Assembly (NCBI GenBank): GCA_946220775.1
Contig: CAMIFC010000044.1
Location: 1 to 12,730, forward strand
Direction: 5' to 3'
Length of the DNA: 12,730 nucleotides
Origin: an uncultured Corynebacterium sp.
GTDB lineage: Bacteria > Actinomycetota > Actinomycetes > Mycobacteriales > Mycobacteriaceae
This document shows, one piece after another, positions 5,769 through 12,730 of this stretch. Each line of letters starts with the position of its first letter. Position 1 is the first letter of the stretch. Made by a program: the position numbers and the translations under genes. Under the pieces are notes generated by a model. That model searched no databases and was not told where the DNA came from. It saw only the letters and a list, made by a program, of their open reading frames with translations.

Positions 5769-7190
5769 GTGACCGTACACGCACTCGTGAGTCCCCTGGC
5801 CAGTGCAGCCGCACAGCGTAAGAAGATTCAGAACGCCGCCAGCGCAGGGGAGGGAACGGTTGCGGATCTTTTTGATCACATCCGCCCGTCCGCCCCGGAC
5901 TTCTCGGAGGCACTCGAGTTCGCCAGCACCACCGCAGCCACGGTGATCATCGGCACGGGCTCCGTCACTTTTGACGCCCGCCTCGCAGGCGCTCTCGGTG
6001 CAAGCCACTTCCTGGCTGCCGGTTCCGCCGACGACCACGTGTCCGTTCAGCAATCTCTCGGTCAATTGGTGCGCATCAAGCGAGTCCCACAGGGCATCGC
6101 GATGCTGGACGAATCCGGCAACACGTCCTCCGCGGTGGAGTGCGAAGGTGAAGCAATCCACTTCGTCACGCTGGACACCGTTTACCAAGCCGACACCCGC
6201 ACCCCGGTGATCGGCCCAGAACTCTTCGAACGCAACCTGCTGATCCAGGCCCGCGAGAAGAACGCACACATCGTCCTGCCAGAAGGCGACGATGACCGCA
6301 TCCTGCAGGCAGCCCACCAGCTGCTCGAACAAAAGGTATGCCGTCTGACCATCCTCGGCGACCCGGAAGCCATCGCAGCCCGCGCCCGCGAGCTGCGCCT
6401 GGACCTTTCCGGCGCCACCCTCACCGACCCAACCGCCGGTGAACAGTTGGAGAAGTTCGCCACCGAATTCGCCGAGCTGCGCAAGTCGAAGGGCATCACC
6501 CTGGACGAAGCCCGTGAAACGATGACCGACATCTCCTACTACGCCACCATGATGGTTCACCTGGGCCTGGCTGACGGCATGGTCTCCGGTGCCGCCCACA
6601 CCACCGCGCACACCATCAAGCCGAGCTTCCAGATCATCAAAACCGCACCAGGTTCTTCGGTGGTCAGCTCGATCTTCCTGATGGTCATGGACGGCGTGCT
6701 GTGGGCCTTCGGCGACTGCGCGGTCAACCCGAACCCGACCTCCGACCAGCTGGCAGAGATCGCCGCGGTGTCCGCACAGACTGCCGCACAGTTCGGTATC
6801 GAACCACGCGTGGCGATGCTGTCCTACTCCACCGGCACCTCGGGTGCCGGTGAGGATGTCGAAGCGGTGGCCGCTGGCGTCCGAAAGGCAAAGGAAGACA
6901 ACCCGGACCTGCAGCTGGACGGACCACTGCAATTCGACGCGGCAGTGGTCCCCTCCGTCGGGCAGAAGAAGATGCCGGAATCGGACGTCGCCGGGCACGC
7001 CACCGTGTTCGTCTTCCCCGACCTCAACGCCGGAAACATCACCTACAAGGCAGTCCAGCGCACCGCTGACGCGCTTGCTGTCGGCCCGATCCTGCAGGGT
7101 CTGAACAAGCCAGTCAACGACCTCTCCCGTGGCGCGACGGTGCCAGACATCGTCAACACAGTCGCCATTACCGCGATCCAAGCGAACTGA
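5769..7190 (+). CDS. pta: Phosphate acetyltransferase Pta (short form)
   Basis: Cytoplasmic enzyme that interconverts acetyl-CoA plus phosphate with acetyl phosphate plus CoA, working with AckA for acetate use and overflow. The GTG start has GGAGG ten bases upstream. The protein has 473 residues, near the corynebacterial length and much shorter than the ~700-residue enterobacterial Pta. Residues ~1-145 are a reduced N-terminal region; the catalytic PTA domain fills ~150-470. Recognisable pieces are HIVLPEGDDDRIL (~173-185), SYYATMMVHLGLADGMVSGA (~256-275), FPDLNAGNI and the C-terminal PVNDLSRGATVPDIVN (448-463). One TGGCGTCC word lies at 6875-6882, in the frame encoding AGVRK. ackA follows after 35 bases. 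Confidence 0.96.
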   Translation: MTVHALVSPLASAAAQRKKIQNAASAGEGTVADLFDHIRPSAPDFSEALEFASTTAATVIIGTGSVTFDARLAGALGASHFLAAGSADDHVSVQQSLGQLVRIKRVPQGIAMLDESGNTSSAVECEGEAIHFVTLDTVYQADTRTPVIGPELFERNLLIQAREKNAHIVLPEGDDDRILQAAHQLLEQKVCRLTILGDPEAIAARARELRLDLSGATLTDPTAGEQLEKFATEFAELRKSKGITLDEARETMTDISYYATMMVHLGLADGMVSGAAHTTAHTIKPSFQIIKTAPGSSVVSSIFLMVMDGVLWAFGDCAVNPNPTSDQLAEIAAVSAQTAAQFGIEPRVAMLSYSTGTSGAGEDVEAVAAGVRKAKEDNPDLQLDGPLQFDAAVVPSVGQKKMPESDVAGHATVFVFPDLNAGNITYKAVQRTADALAVGPILQGLNKPVNDLSRGATVPDIVNTVAITAIQAN

Positions 7191-7225
7191 AACCCAAGTA
7201 TCTCGGAAGGAAATAACGAAGCACA

Positions 7226-8470
7226 ATGGCAAAAGAACACGGCCCTCAGCCAGGCGACTCAGAGTACGTCCTGGTCCTGAACTCGGGCTCCTCGTCGATC
7301 AAATTCCAGGTACTGGACCCAACCGCCCCAGCACACGAAAAGCCATTCATCTCCGGCGTTGTCGAGCGCATCGGTGAACGCGCCGGTCACATCAAGATCT
7401 CCACGGAAACCACCAAGATGGAGGACACCCGCCCGATCCTGTCGCACGCGACGGGTCTGGAGCGCGCCTTCGGCATGATGTCCCTGCTGGGCGTGGGGCC
7501 GCAGGACCTGAACCTCATCGCTGTGGGGCACCGCGTGGTTCACGGCGGGGCGACGTTCTCCAAGCCAGTGCTGATTACCGACGAAGTTCTCAAGGGTATT
7601 GAAAAGCTGGTGCCACTGGCGCCACTGCACAACCCAGCCAACATTGACGGCATCAAGAACGCCCGCGCCCTGCTGGAACACGTCCCGCACGTCGCCGTGT
7701 TCGATACCGCGTTCTTCTCCACTCTGCCGGAATCCGCCGCGAACTACGGCATCAACTGCGATGTCGCCCGCGAGTACAACATCCGCCGCTACGGCTTCCA
7801 CGGCACCAGCCACGAGTACGTGTCCCAGCAGGTCCCGGCGCTGCTGGACAAGAAGGCCGAGGACATCAACCAGATCACGCTGCACCTGGGCAACGGTGCT
7901 TCCGCGGCCGCGATCAAGGGTGGCGTGGCCATCGATACGTCCATGGGCCTGACGCCACTGGCTGGTCTGGTCATGGGCACCCGCTCCGGTGACATCGACC
8001 CGTCGATCATCTTCCACCTGGTGCGTTCCGCAAACATGAAGGTCGACGAGATCGATAACCTGCTGAACCGCAACTCCGGTCTGAAGGGCATCGCTGGCGC
8101 CAATGACTTCCGCGAGGTCCGCGAGTTCATCGACGCAGGCGACGAAAAGGCACAGCTGGCTTACGACGTGTACATCCACCAGCTGCGCCGCTTCATCGGT
8201 TCCTACATGCTGATCCTGGGTCGCGTCGACGCGATCGTCTTCACGGCAGGTGTTGGCGAGAACGCCACGTTCGTGCGCGAGGATTCCATGAAGGATCTGG
8301 AGAACTTCGGCATCAAGATCGACCAGCAGCGCAACGAGAATAAGGAAGGCATCGAAGGTGCCCGCCTGATCTCCACGGACGATTCGACGGTGAAGGTCTT
8401 CGTGGTTCCGACCAACGAAGAAATGGCGATTGCCCGCTACGCAACCGAGATTGCGGAGAAGCAGGCCTAG
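7226..8470 (+). CDS. ackA: Acetate kinase AckA
   Basis: Phosphorylates acetate with ATP to acetyl phosphate, or makes ATP in reverse. The ATG follows pta by 35 bases with GGAAGGAAA (7205-7213) upstream, so the two genes probably share an mRNA. The 414 residues contain all catalytic positions known from the Methanosarcina enzyme, shifted by 12: Asn19 in NSGSSS, Arg103 in GHRVVHGG, His135 in PLHNPAN, Asp160 in FDTAFF, His192 in FHGTSHEY and Arg253 in TRSGDIDPS, plus Glu398 in NEEM. HLGNGAS (~220-226) and FTAGVGENA (~339-347) are the nucleotide-binding loops. The N-terminus carries about ten extra residues. The gene has no copy of the TGGCGTCC word found elsewhere in the window. Confidence 0.97.
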   Translation: MAKEHGPQPGDSEYVLVLNSGSSSIKFQVLDPTAPAHEKPFISGVVERIGERAGHIKISTETTKMEDTRPILSHATGLERAFGMMSLLGVGPQDLNLIAVGHRVVHGGATFSKPVLITDEVLKGIEKLVPLAPLHNPANIDGIKNARALLEHVPHVAVFDTAFFSTLPESAANYGINCDVAREYNIRRYGFHGTSHEYVSQQVPALLDKKAEDINQITLHLGNGASAAAIKGGVAIDTSMGLTPLAGLVMGTRSGDIDPSIIFHLVRSANMKVDEIDNLLNRNSGLKGIAGANDFREVREFIDAGDEKAQLAYDVYIHQLRRFIGSYMLILGRVDAIVFTAGVGENATFVREDSMKDLENFGIKIDQQRNENKEGIEGARLISTDDSTVKVFVVPTNEEMAIARYATEIAEKQA

Positions 8471-8488
8471 CGCCACGCGTCGGCTGGT

Positions 8489-8516
8489 GCGGGCGCAAGG
8501 TTACCCCCGCGCCCGC
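8489..8516 (+). terminator. Possible terminator after ackA
   Basis: GCGGGCGC (8489-8496) and GCGCCCGC (8509-8516) form a perfect eight-base GC stem with a 12-base loop, starting 19 bases after the ackA stop. Only a weak pyrimidine stretch (CTTGCCCTTCT) follows, so termination may be partial. Confidence 0.5.
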
Positions 8517-8532
8517 CTTGCCCTTCTCGGCG

Positions 8533-8538
8533 TAGTCT
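8533..8538 (+). promoter_or_regulatory. Putative -10 for the DUF6457 gene
   Basis: TAGTCT matches TAnnnT and lies just after the ackA hairpin and 40 bases before the next start codon. No clear -35 is visible. Confidence 0.28.
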
Positions 8539-8578
8539 CGGAACAATACTTCCGAATTACCCGAGGAGGGCGTTTTTC

Positions 8579-8926
8579 ATGTCTGAAAACCAACCATCTG
8601 GCGTTGAGCAAGCCGAGCAGGCCGCCAAGAAGCACAAGCAAAAAGATACCCCTGAGCAGCGCCAAGCCGCCCACGAGTGGCTCGATTTCGTCGCCAAGGA
8701 ATTCGACCTGCCGGAGTCCCTCCACCGCGCCGTCGCCAAGGATCTGCTCGACCTCACGCGCCGCATCGCCTACGAACGTTCCCGCCCCGCCGCGCCGTTG
8801 ACCCTTTTCCTGGTCGGCGTTGCCGCCGGTCGTTCCATTTCGGGCGCCACCCCGTCCAACTACGAGCAAGCCGTCCAAGAAAAACTCGCCACACTGGTCG
8901 CAGAGTTGGACAATAACCCGCAGTAA
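8579..8926 (+). CDS. DUF6457-like protein linked to formate dehydrogenase
   Basis: Small soluble protein of 115 residues; ATG start with GGAGG (8565-8569) nine bases upstream. After a charged Gln/Lys-rich N-terminus (1-30), it has WLDFVAKEFDLPE (~39-51), then a helix and the segment SRPAAPLTLFLVGVAAGR (~68-85), which resembles the core of actinobacterial DUF6457 proteins often named after MobA-like molybdopterin functions. In C. glutamicum a small protein encoded with fdhF and fdhD is needed for formate oxidation, and this gene holds a similar place directly before the oxidoreductase. I infer a role in maturation or function of that molybdoenzyme; the sequence shows no catalytic motif. The TTTCGGGCGCCACC stretch at 8838-8851 is a one-mismatch copy of the dispersed word. 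Confidence 0.75.
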   Translation: MSENQPSGVEQAEQAAKKHKQKDTPEQRQAAHEWLDFVAKEFDLPESLHRAVAKDLLDLTRRIAYERSRPAAPLTLFLVGVAAGRSISGATPSNYEQAVQEKLATLVAELDNNPQ

Positions 8927-8946
8927 CCGTCGGTCTTTCCGCTGGT

Positions 8947-8952
8947 TAGGCT
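8947..8952 (+). promoter_or_regulatory. Putative -10 upstream of fdhF
   Basis: TAGGCT fits the corynebacterial TAnnnT pattern and lies 45 bases before the fdhF ATG in the 71-base gap after the DUF6457 gene. The -35 region is poor. It may be a secondary promoter inside an operon. Confidence 0.33.
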
Positions 8953-8997
8953 ATAGAAACAGCGGGGTGTCCAGCAGTTGTGCGTAGGGTAGGACGT

Positions 8998-11325
8998 ATG
9001 ATTACCCCAGCCGATTCCCAGCTTCCCCCAACCGAGGTAAACCCCACCGCGAATCGCTATGACCACCCGAAGGTCGGTAAGGCGAAGAAAGTCGCAGCCG
9101 GTATCGGCGGGGTGTTCCATGCGATGCAGCACGCGGTACCGAACCGCGCGCTGCTGCCGCTGGTGACCATGAATAAAGATGGCGGCATCGATTGCCCAGG
9201 CTGCGCATGGCCGGAGCCACAGCAGCACGACCTGAACATCGTCGAGTTCTGCGAAAACGGTGCGAAGGCCGTGGCCGAGGAGACCACGCCCGATCGCGCT
9301 GGCGCGGACTTCTGGGCCAGCTACACCATCGAAGAGCTGCGCGAAAAGACCGACCACTGGTTGGGCAAGCGGGGGCGCATCACCGAGCCACTGCTCTATG
9401 ACCGCGCATCGGGGGACGGCCACTACCGGCCCATTTCATGGCAGGATGCCTACCAGCTGATCGCCGACCAACTGAAGCGCACCAAGCCGGAGGAGGCGGT
9501 GTTCTACACCTCGGGGCGGGCGTCGAACGAGGCTGCCTATGCCTTCCAGTTGTTGGCTCGCCGCATGGGCTCCAACAACCTGCCGGATTGTGGCAACTTG
9601 TGCCACGAGTCCACCGGTTCCGCGCTGTCCAGCACCCTGGGGCTGGGCAAGGGCTCGGTGACGATTGATGACTTCCACGTCACTGACCTGCTGATTTCCG
9701 TGGGGCAGAACCCCGGAACCAACCACCCGCGTGGGCTGACGGCGTTCACCCGCTGTAAGGAAAACGGCGGCAAGATCATTGCGATCAACCCGATGCCAGA
9801 GGCCGGGCTAATGAACTTCCAGGAGCCACAGGATCCCCGCACCCTGATTGGTGGCAAGCACCAGATTGCGGATGACTACCTGCAGGTTCGCCTCGACGGC
9901 GACCGCGCGTTCTTCCAGGCCGTCAACAAGGAACTGATCAAGCGCGACGCGATTGATCATGAGTTCATCGAAAAGTTCTGCCACGGCTTCGACGAGCTCA
10001 AGGAACACCTGCTGAGCCTCGACGATGACGAGCTCGCCCGTGGCCACGGGCTGCGCCAGCAGGACGTCCTAAACACCGCCGACGCCATCGAAGAGGCCAA
10101 AACCTGCGTGATCAGCTGGACCCTCGGCGTGACCCAGCACCGGGACGCCGTGGGCACGATCCGTGAAATGGTGAACACGCTGCTGCTGACCGGCAACATC
10201 GGCAAACCGGGCGCGGGCACCGCTCCGCTGCGTGGCCACTCCAACGTGCAGGGCAACCGCACGGTCGGCATTTGGGAAAAGATGCCTGACGAGTTCCTGC
10301 AAGCGGTGGAGGACTACTTCGGATTCTCGACGCCTCGGGAGCATGGGTTTGACTCGGTGGCGTCCGGACAGGCAATGCGGGATGGAAAGACCAAGTTCTT
10401 CATGTCGCTGGGCGGCAACTTTGTGCGCGTCATGTCCGACACGCTCGAGGCCGAGAAGGGCATGGCGAACAACGAGCTGACGGTGCACCTGTCTACGAAG
10501 CCGAACGGCTCGCACACCTGGCCCGGTGAGAAGTCCCTGATCCTGCCGGTGAAGGCTCGCACGGACCGGGACCTGCAGGCCTCCGGGCCGCAGAAGGTCA
10601 CGGTGGAGGACTCGGTGGCGAAGGTGCATGCCTCCATTGGGCATCGCCGCGCGAACGAGGACTTGTCGTTGGCCAGCGAGGTTGAGATCATCTGCTCCAT
10701 CGGACGGGAAACCTTCGGTGACGCGTTCTGGCAGCCACTGATCGACGATTACGCCAACATCCGCGACGCCATTGAGGGCACCATCCCCGGCTTCGATGAC
10801 TACAACAAGCGCATCGAAACCCCCGGCGGGTTCTACCTGCCCAACGGCCCGCGCGAACGCATGTTCCACACCGATACCGGCAAAGCGAACTTCAGCTGCA
10901 ACGACCCGGCGGTGCTGGACGTTCCGGAGGGGCACTTCCTGCTCTCCACGGTGCGCAGCCACGACCAGTACAACTCCACGATTTATGGGCTCGACGACCG
11001 CTACCGTGGCATCAAGAATGGCCGACGCGTCGTGTTCGTCAACCCCGACGACCTTGCCACGGTGGGGCTGAAGGATGGCGACATGGTGGACATCGTGTCC
11101 GTCTGGGAGGACGGCGAGTGCCGCGCCCCGAACTTCCGAGTGGTGGCCTACGACCACGCCCGGGAGTGCGTGTCCACCTACTTCCCAGAGGCCAACGTGC
11201 TGATCCCGATGGACCACACGGCGAAGGAATCCAACACACCAGTGTCGAAGTCCATCCTGGTGCGCTTCGAACCCCTGGGCATCCGGGCCGACCAGATGCC
11301 GGAGATGGCGCAGGAAGACAAGTAA
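8998..11325 (+). CDS. fdhF: YdeP-type molybdopterin oxidoreductase (formate dehydrogenase-like FdhF)
   Basis: Large cytoplasmic molybdenum enzyme; C. glutamicum FdhF of this family is required for formate oxidation to CO2. The ATG at 8998 is chosen because AGGG (8986-8989) stands eight bases upstream; an in-frame GTG at 8980 would add six residues. The 775-residue length is normal. DCPGCAWPE (Cys66, Cys69) and FCENGAK (Cys85) probably hold an iron-sulfur cluster with a Cys set unlike the four-Cys pattern of classic formate dehydrogenases. Cys202 in NLCHEST aligns by context with the Cys/SeCys molybdenum ligand, so no selenocysteine is needed. A molybdopterin-dinucleotide domain follows at the C-terminus (~640-765). 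No signal peptide is seen. fdhD downstream supports a sulfurated cofactor. The electron acceptor cannot be read from this region. Confidence 0.88.
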   Translation: MITPADSQLPPTEVNPTANRYDHPKVGKAKKVAAGIGGVFHAMQHAVPNRALLPLVTMNKDGGIDCPGCAWPEPQQHDLNIVEFCENGAKAVAEETTPDRAGADFWASYTIEELREKTDHWLGKRGRITEPLLYDRASGDGHYRPISWQDAYQLIADQLKRTKPEEAVFYTSGRASNEAAYAFQLLARRMGSNNLPDCGNLCHESTGSALSSTLGLGKGSVTIDDFHVTDLLISVGQNPGTNHPRGLTAFTRCKENGGKIIAINPMPEAGLMNFQEPQDPRTLIGGKHQIADDYLQVRLDGDRAFFQAVNKELIKRDAIDHEFIEKFCHGFDELKEHLLSLDDDELARGHGLRQQDVLNTADAIEEAKTCVISWTLGVTQHRDAVGTIREMVNTLLLTGNIGKPGAGTAPLRGHSNVQGNRTVGIWEKMPDEFLQAVEDYFGFSTPREHGFDSVASGQAMRDGKTKFFMSLGGNFVRVMSDTLEAEKGMANNELTVHLSTKPNGSHTWPGEKSLILPVKARTDRDLQASGPQKVTVEDSVAKVHASIGHRRANEDLSLASEVEIICSIGRETFGDAFWQPLIDDYANIRDAIEGTIPGFDDYNKRIETPGGFYLPNGPRERMFHTDTGKANFSCNDPAVLDVPEGHFLLSTVRSHDQYNSTIYGLDDRYRGIKNGRRVVFVNPDDLATVGLKDGDMVDIVSVWEDGECRAPNFRVVAYDHARECVSTYFPEANVLIPMDHTAKESNTPVSKSILVRFEPLGIRADQMPEMAQEDK

Positions 11326-11350
11326 TGACGCAAGAAGATCAGTAACGCGG
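11311..11350 (+). repeat. Degenerate tandem repeat at the fdhF stop
   Basis: Two adjacent 20-base units match at 14 positions. The first contains the last codons and stop of fdhF (CAGGAAGACAAGTAA); the second repeats them just downstream as CAAGAAGATCAGTAA. An ATG overlapping the fdhF stop opens a six-codon reading frame ending in the second stop. It looks like an old local duplication. Confidence 0.5.
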
Positions 11351-11368
11351 AGTGCAAGGCGGTAGGCA

Positions 11369-12241
11369 TTGGGTAGGTTGACTCGTCAGGCGAGGGTGAC
11401 GCGGGTGCGGTTGGCGTCCGAAAAAATGACGGAGAATATGGCGGAGAGCACCGATACCGCCGTGCCGGATGTCACCGTCGAGGTTGATACGCGCGCCGAC
11501 ACCCTCGCCGTCGAGGAGCCGTTGCAGATTCGCGTGGACGGCACCGACCTGACCACGACGATGCGCACTCCCGGTGATGACTGGGATCTCGTTCACGGCC
11601 TGCTGCACGCCGAAGGTGTGATCGACGTGGGCGATGACCTGCGCGAAATGCGGTACTGCGCTGGTGCGACGGGGCCGAATGGGCAGAACACGTACAACAC
11701 GATTGACGTGGCGCTGAGTCGGCCGTCGCTGCAGGAGTTCCTGCCGATTCGCAATGTGGTGACGTCCTCGGCGTGCGGGATTTGCGGTACAACCAGCATT
11801 GAGCAGCTGATATTCCGGAAGCGGTATGACATCAGCCCGGTGCATCCGACCGCCGAGTTCGTGGTGGGGTTGCCGGCTGCGCTGCGCGGCGCGCAGAAGA
11901 CGTTCCGACGCACCGGCGCGATCCACGGGGCAGGCGCGTTCACCGCCGACGGGACGCTGGTCGTTGCCCGGGAGGACGTCGGACGCCACAACGCGGCTGA
12001 CAAAGTCATCGGCGCGATGATCCGGGAAGGGCAGCTCCCGGCGAAGGATATGTACTTGGTGGTGACGTCGCGGGCGTCCTATGAACTGGTGCAAAAGGCG
12101 GTGCTGGCCGGGTTCTCCGGGCTGGTAGCGGTCTCCGCGGCGACGACACTGGCGGTGGATATGGCGCGTGAGGCGGGACTGTTCCTCACGGGCTTCACTC
12201 GGGACAATCGGTTCAACCTGTACAGCGGGGAGCTGGGGTAG
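11369..12241 (+). CDS. fdhD: Formate dehydrogenase sulfurtransferase FdhD
   Basis: Carries sulfur from a cysteine desulfurase to the molybdenum cofactor of formate dehydrogenase, which is needed for activity. The TTG start is chosen because it yields MGRLTRQARVTRV, the usual actinobacterial FdhD N-terminus; AAGG lies nine bases upstream. The 290 residues include RADTLAVEEPLQIRV (~42-56), the sulfur-carrying CGICG (Cys136, Cys139), TGAIHGAGAF (182-191), REDVGRHNAADK (201-212) and TSRASYELVQKA (233-244). Residues ~14-40 are an unconserved insert between the start motif and the core, and it is encoded across one copy of the TGGCGTCC word (11412-11419); a second copy on the other strand (11981-11988) underlies GRHN. 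The gene follows fdhF by 43 bases and is probably co-transcribed. Confidence 0.93.
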   Translation: MGRLTRQARVTRVRLASEKMTENMAESTDTAVPDVTVEVDTRADTLAVEEPLQIRVDGTDLTTTMRTPGDDWDLVHGLLHAEGVIDVGDDLREMRYCAGATGPNGQNTYNTIDVALSRPSLQEFLPIRNVVTSSACGICGTTSIEQLIFRKRYDISPVHPTAEFVVGLPAALRGAQKTFRRTGAIHGAGAFTADGTLVVAREDVGRHNAADKVIGAMIREGQLPAKDMYLVVTSRASYELVQKAVLAGFSGLVAVSAATTLAVDMAREAGLFLTGFTRDNRFNLYSGELG

Positions 12242-12288
12242 CGGCGAGGCGCTTCCGGCGCTCGATGTGGCTCATGCGGCGATCATAG

Positions 12289-12730
12289 CTAAACCTGCTG
12301 GTCAAGCCAGGCGTGAATCCCACCTGGCAGGTTGTGGAGCTTGTGCGGAAGCTCGCCGGGCTCAGTGGGATCGGAGAGTACTCCCCGCGCGCGGAAAGCC
12401 TCTGCCAACAGCGGCAATGCGGTCAACGATCGCACCCCAGCGGCGCAATAAACCACCACGTGTGAGGAATCTGCGACCTGCTCGGCAAGCTCGGCGGGCA
12501 CTCGCTGTGCCGCATCGTCTGTGGCCTGGAGCTCGGACAGCGGGACATTCACCGCGCCGGGAATGGCATAAGCCGCGAACTCATCGGGTTCACGCACATC
12601 GATGAGCAGTGCGTCGGCGGGCCAGGTGCCGGCGGGCTTGTTGCCCGCCGGGGTGCCAGCTCCGGCCACGGTCTCGTCACCCGCCGGGGCCTCGTCCGCC
12701 ACGTCGGTGGTGGGGGAGTTGGGGGTGGTG
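12289..12730 (-). CDS. Rhodanese domain, C-terminal part of a protein cut by the window edge (possibly MoeB/MoeZ)
   Basis: The frame stays open to the right edge, so this is the 3' part of a longer gene unless the GTG at 12702 is the true start (137 residues). From that GTG, a Pro/Ala/Gly-rich linker (1-30) leads into a rhodanese fold with LLIDVREPDEF (~32-42), a Cys in VVYCAAGVRS (~87-96) whose loop CAAGVR is the six-residue sulfurtransferase type, and the closing LPGGIHAWLDQQ. Actinobacterial MoeB/MoeZ proteins carry such a domain after a ThiF-like adenylating domain, and the molybdoenzyme genes next door make that likely. The gene converges on fdhD with 47 bases between the stops. A stand-alone rhodanese is the alternative. 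Confidence 0.75.
   Translation of the reverse strand, partial: TTPNSPTTDVADEAPAGDETVAGAGTPAGNKPAGTWPADALLIDVREPDEFAAYAIPGAVNVPLSELQATDDAAQRVPAELAEQVADSSHVVVYCAAGVRSLTALPLLAEAFRARGVLSDPTEPGELPHKLHNLPGGIHAWLDQQV

Larger units (their letters stand above)
423..11988. repeat. Dispersed TGGCGTCC-G-A-rich word
   Basis: Exact TGGCGTCC occurs at 423, 3136, 4484, 6875, 10358 and 11412 on the + strand, and as GGACGCCA at 1281, 2082, 3257, 5005 and 11981 (- strand copies). A one-mismatch copy is at 8842. Read on the strand of the word, most are followed by G and an A-rich tract, giving a consensus near TGGCGTCCGAAAAA, often with G or T before it. All lie within coding sequence but in different frames, encoding VASGK, LSDAT, LASEV, VGVLK, AGVRK and others. 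The coordinates span the outermost copies. Confidence 0.7.

Noticed and set aside
5727..7232. Long open frame antisense to pta (about 500 codons), and a similar one antisense to ackA
   Set aside because: Pta and AckA on the + strand are complete with catalytic motifs; the antisense frames have no recognisable domain and are typical GC-rich shadows.
8998..11325. Selenocysteine formate dehydrogenase
   Set aside because: No in-frame TGA; Cys202 stands where selenocysteine would be.
11426..11440. Alternative fdhD start at ATG 11426
   Set aside because: It would remove the conserved MGRLTRQARVTRV start and has no better ribosome site.
423..11988. True Neisseria uptake sequence acquired by transfer
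   Set aside because: The word differs at two positions from GCCGTCTGAA in all copies, and the genes have uniform actinobacterial character.
12245..12264. Bidirectional terminator between fdhD and the rhodanese gene
   Set aside because: CGAG-G-CGC and GCGCTCG form a seven-pair stem with one bulge but no T-run follows on either strand; too weak to annotate.

Overview
The window looks like a chromosomal segment of a high-GC actinobacterium, most probably a Corynebacterium. The reasons are the gene order cysH-cysD-cysN-sirohydrochlorin chelatase-TauE-type transporter (the corynebacterial cysHDNYZ layout), two McbR-like operators in front of cysH, a short-form pta followed by ackA, and a DUF6457/fdhF/fdhD cluster as in C. 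glutamicum. The species cannot be named from the sequence. No rRNA, tRNA, CRISPR array, insertion sequence or phage gene was seen. All complete genes are on the + strand; one partial gene enters from the right edge on the - strand.

Layout. 1-325: non-coding regulatory region with two TAGAC-N6-GTCTA-type operators, repeated TTTGTG boxes and a foldable leader. 326-5608: sulfate assimilation operon with ATGA or very short junctions. CysDN makes APS and CysH (an APS reductase with a CC...CxxC iron-sulfur motif and a C-terminal ECGLH) makes sulfite. CysY probably supplies sirohaem iron insertion for a sulfite reductase outside the window, and CysZ moves a sulfur oxyanion across the membrane. No APS kinase is fused or present, which fits direct APS reduction. 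5609-5768: pta-ackA control region with two CRP/GlxR-like GTGA-N6-TCAC boxes and overlapping inverted repeats. 5769-8470: pta-ackA, interconverting acetyl-CoA, acetyl phosphate and acetate. 8489-8516: a GC-rich hairpin, possibly a terminator. 8579-12241: DUF6457 protein, a YdeP-type molybdenum formate dehydrogenase-like enzyme and its sulfurtransferase FdhD. 12289-12730 (-): a rhodanese domain, open at the window edge, probably the C-terminus of a MoeB/MoeZ-type protein.

The most striking signal is not a gene. The octamer TGGCGTCC, usually followed by G and an A-rich stretch, occurs 11 times exactly (6 on +, 5 on -) and at least once with one mismatch. It is spread through cys, pta and fdh genes in several reading frames. 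Fewer than one copy is expected by chance at this base composition. It behaves like a dispersed DNA-level word, such as an uptake- or recombination-type signal, and is the main candidate for something undescribed here.
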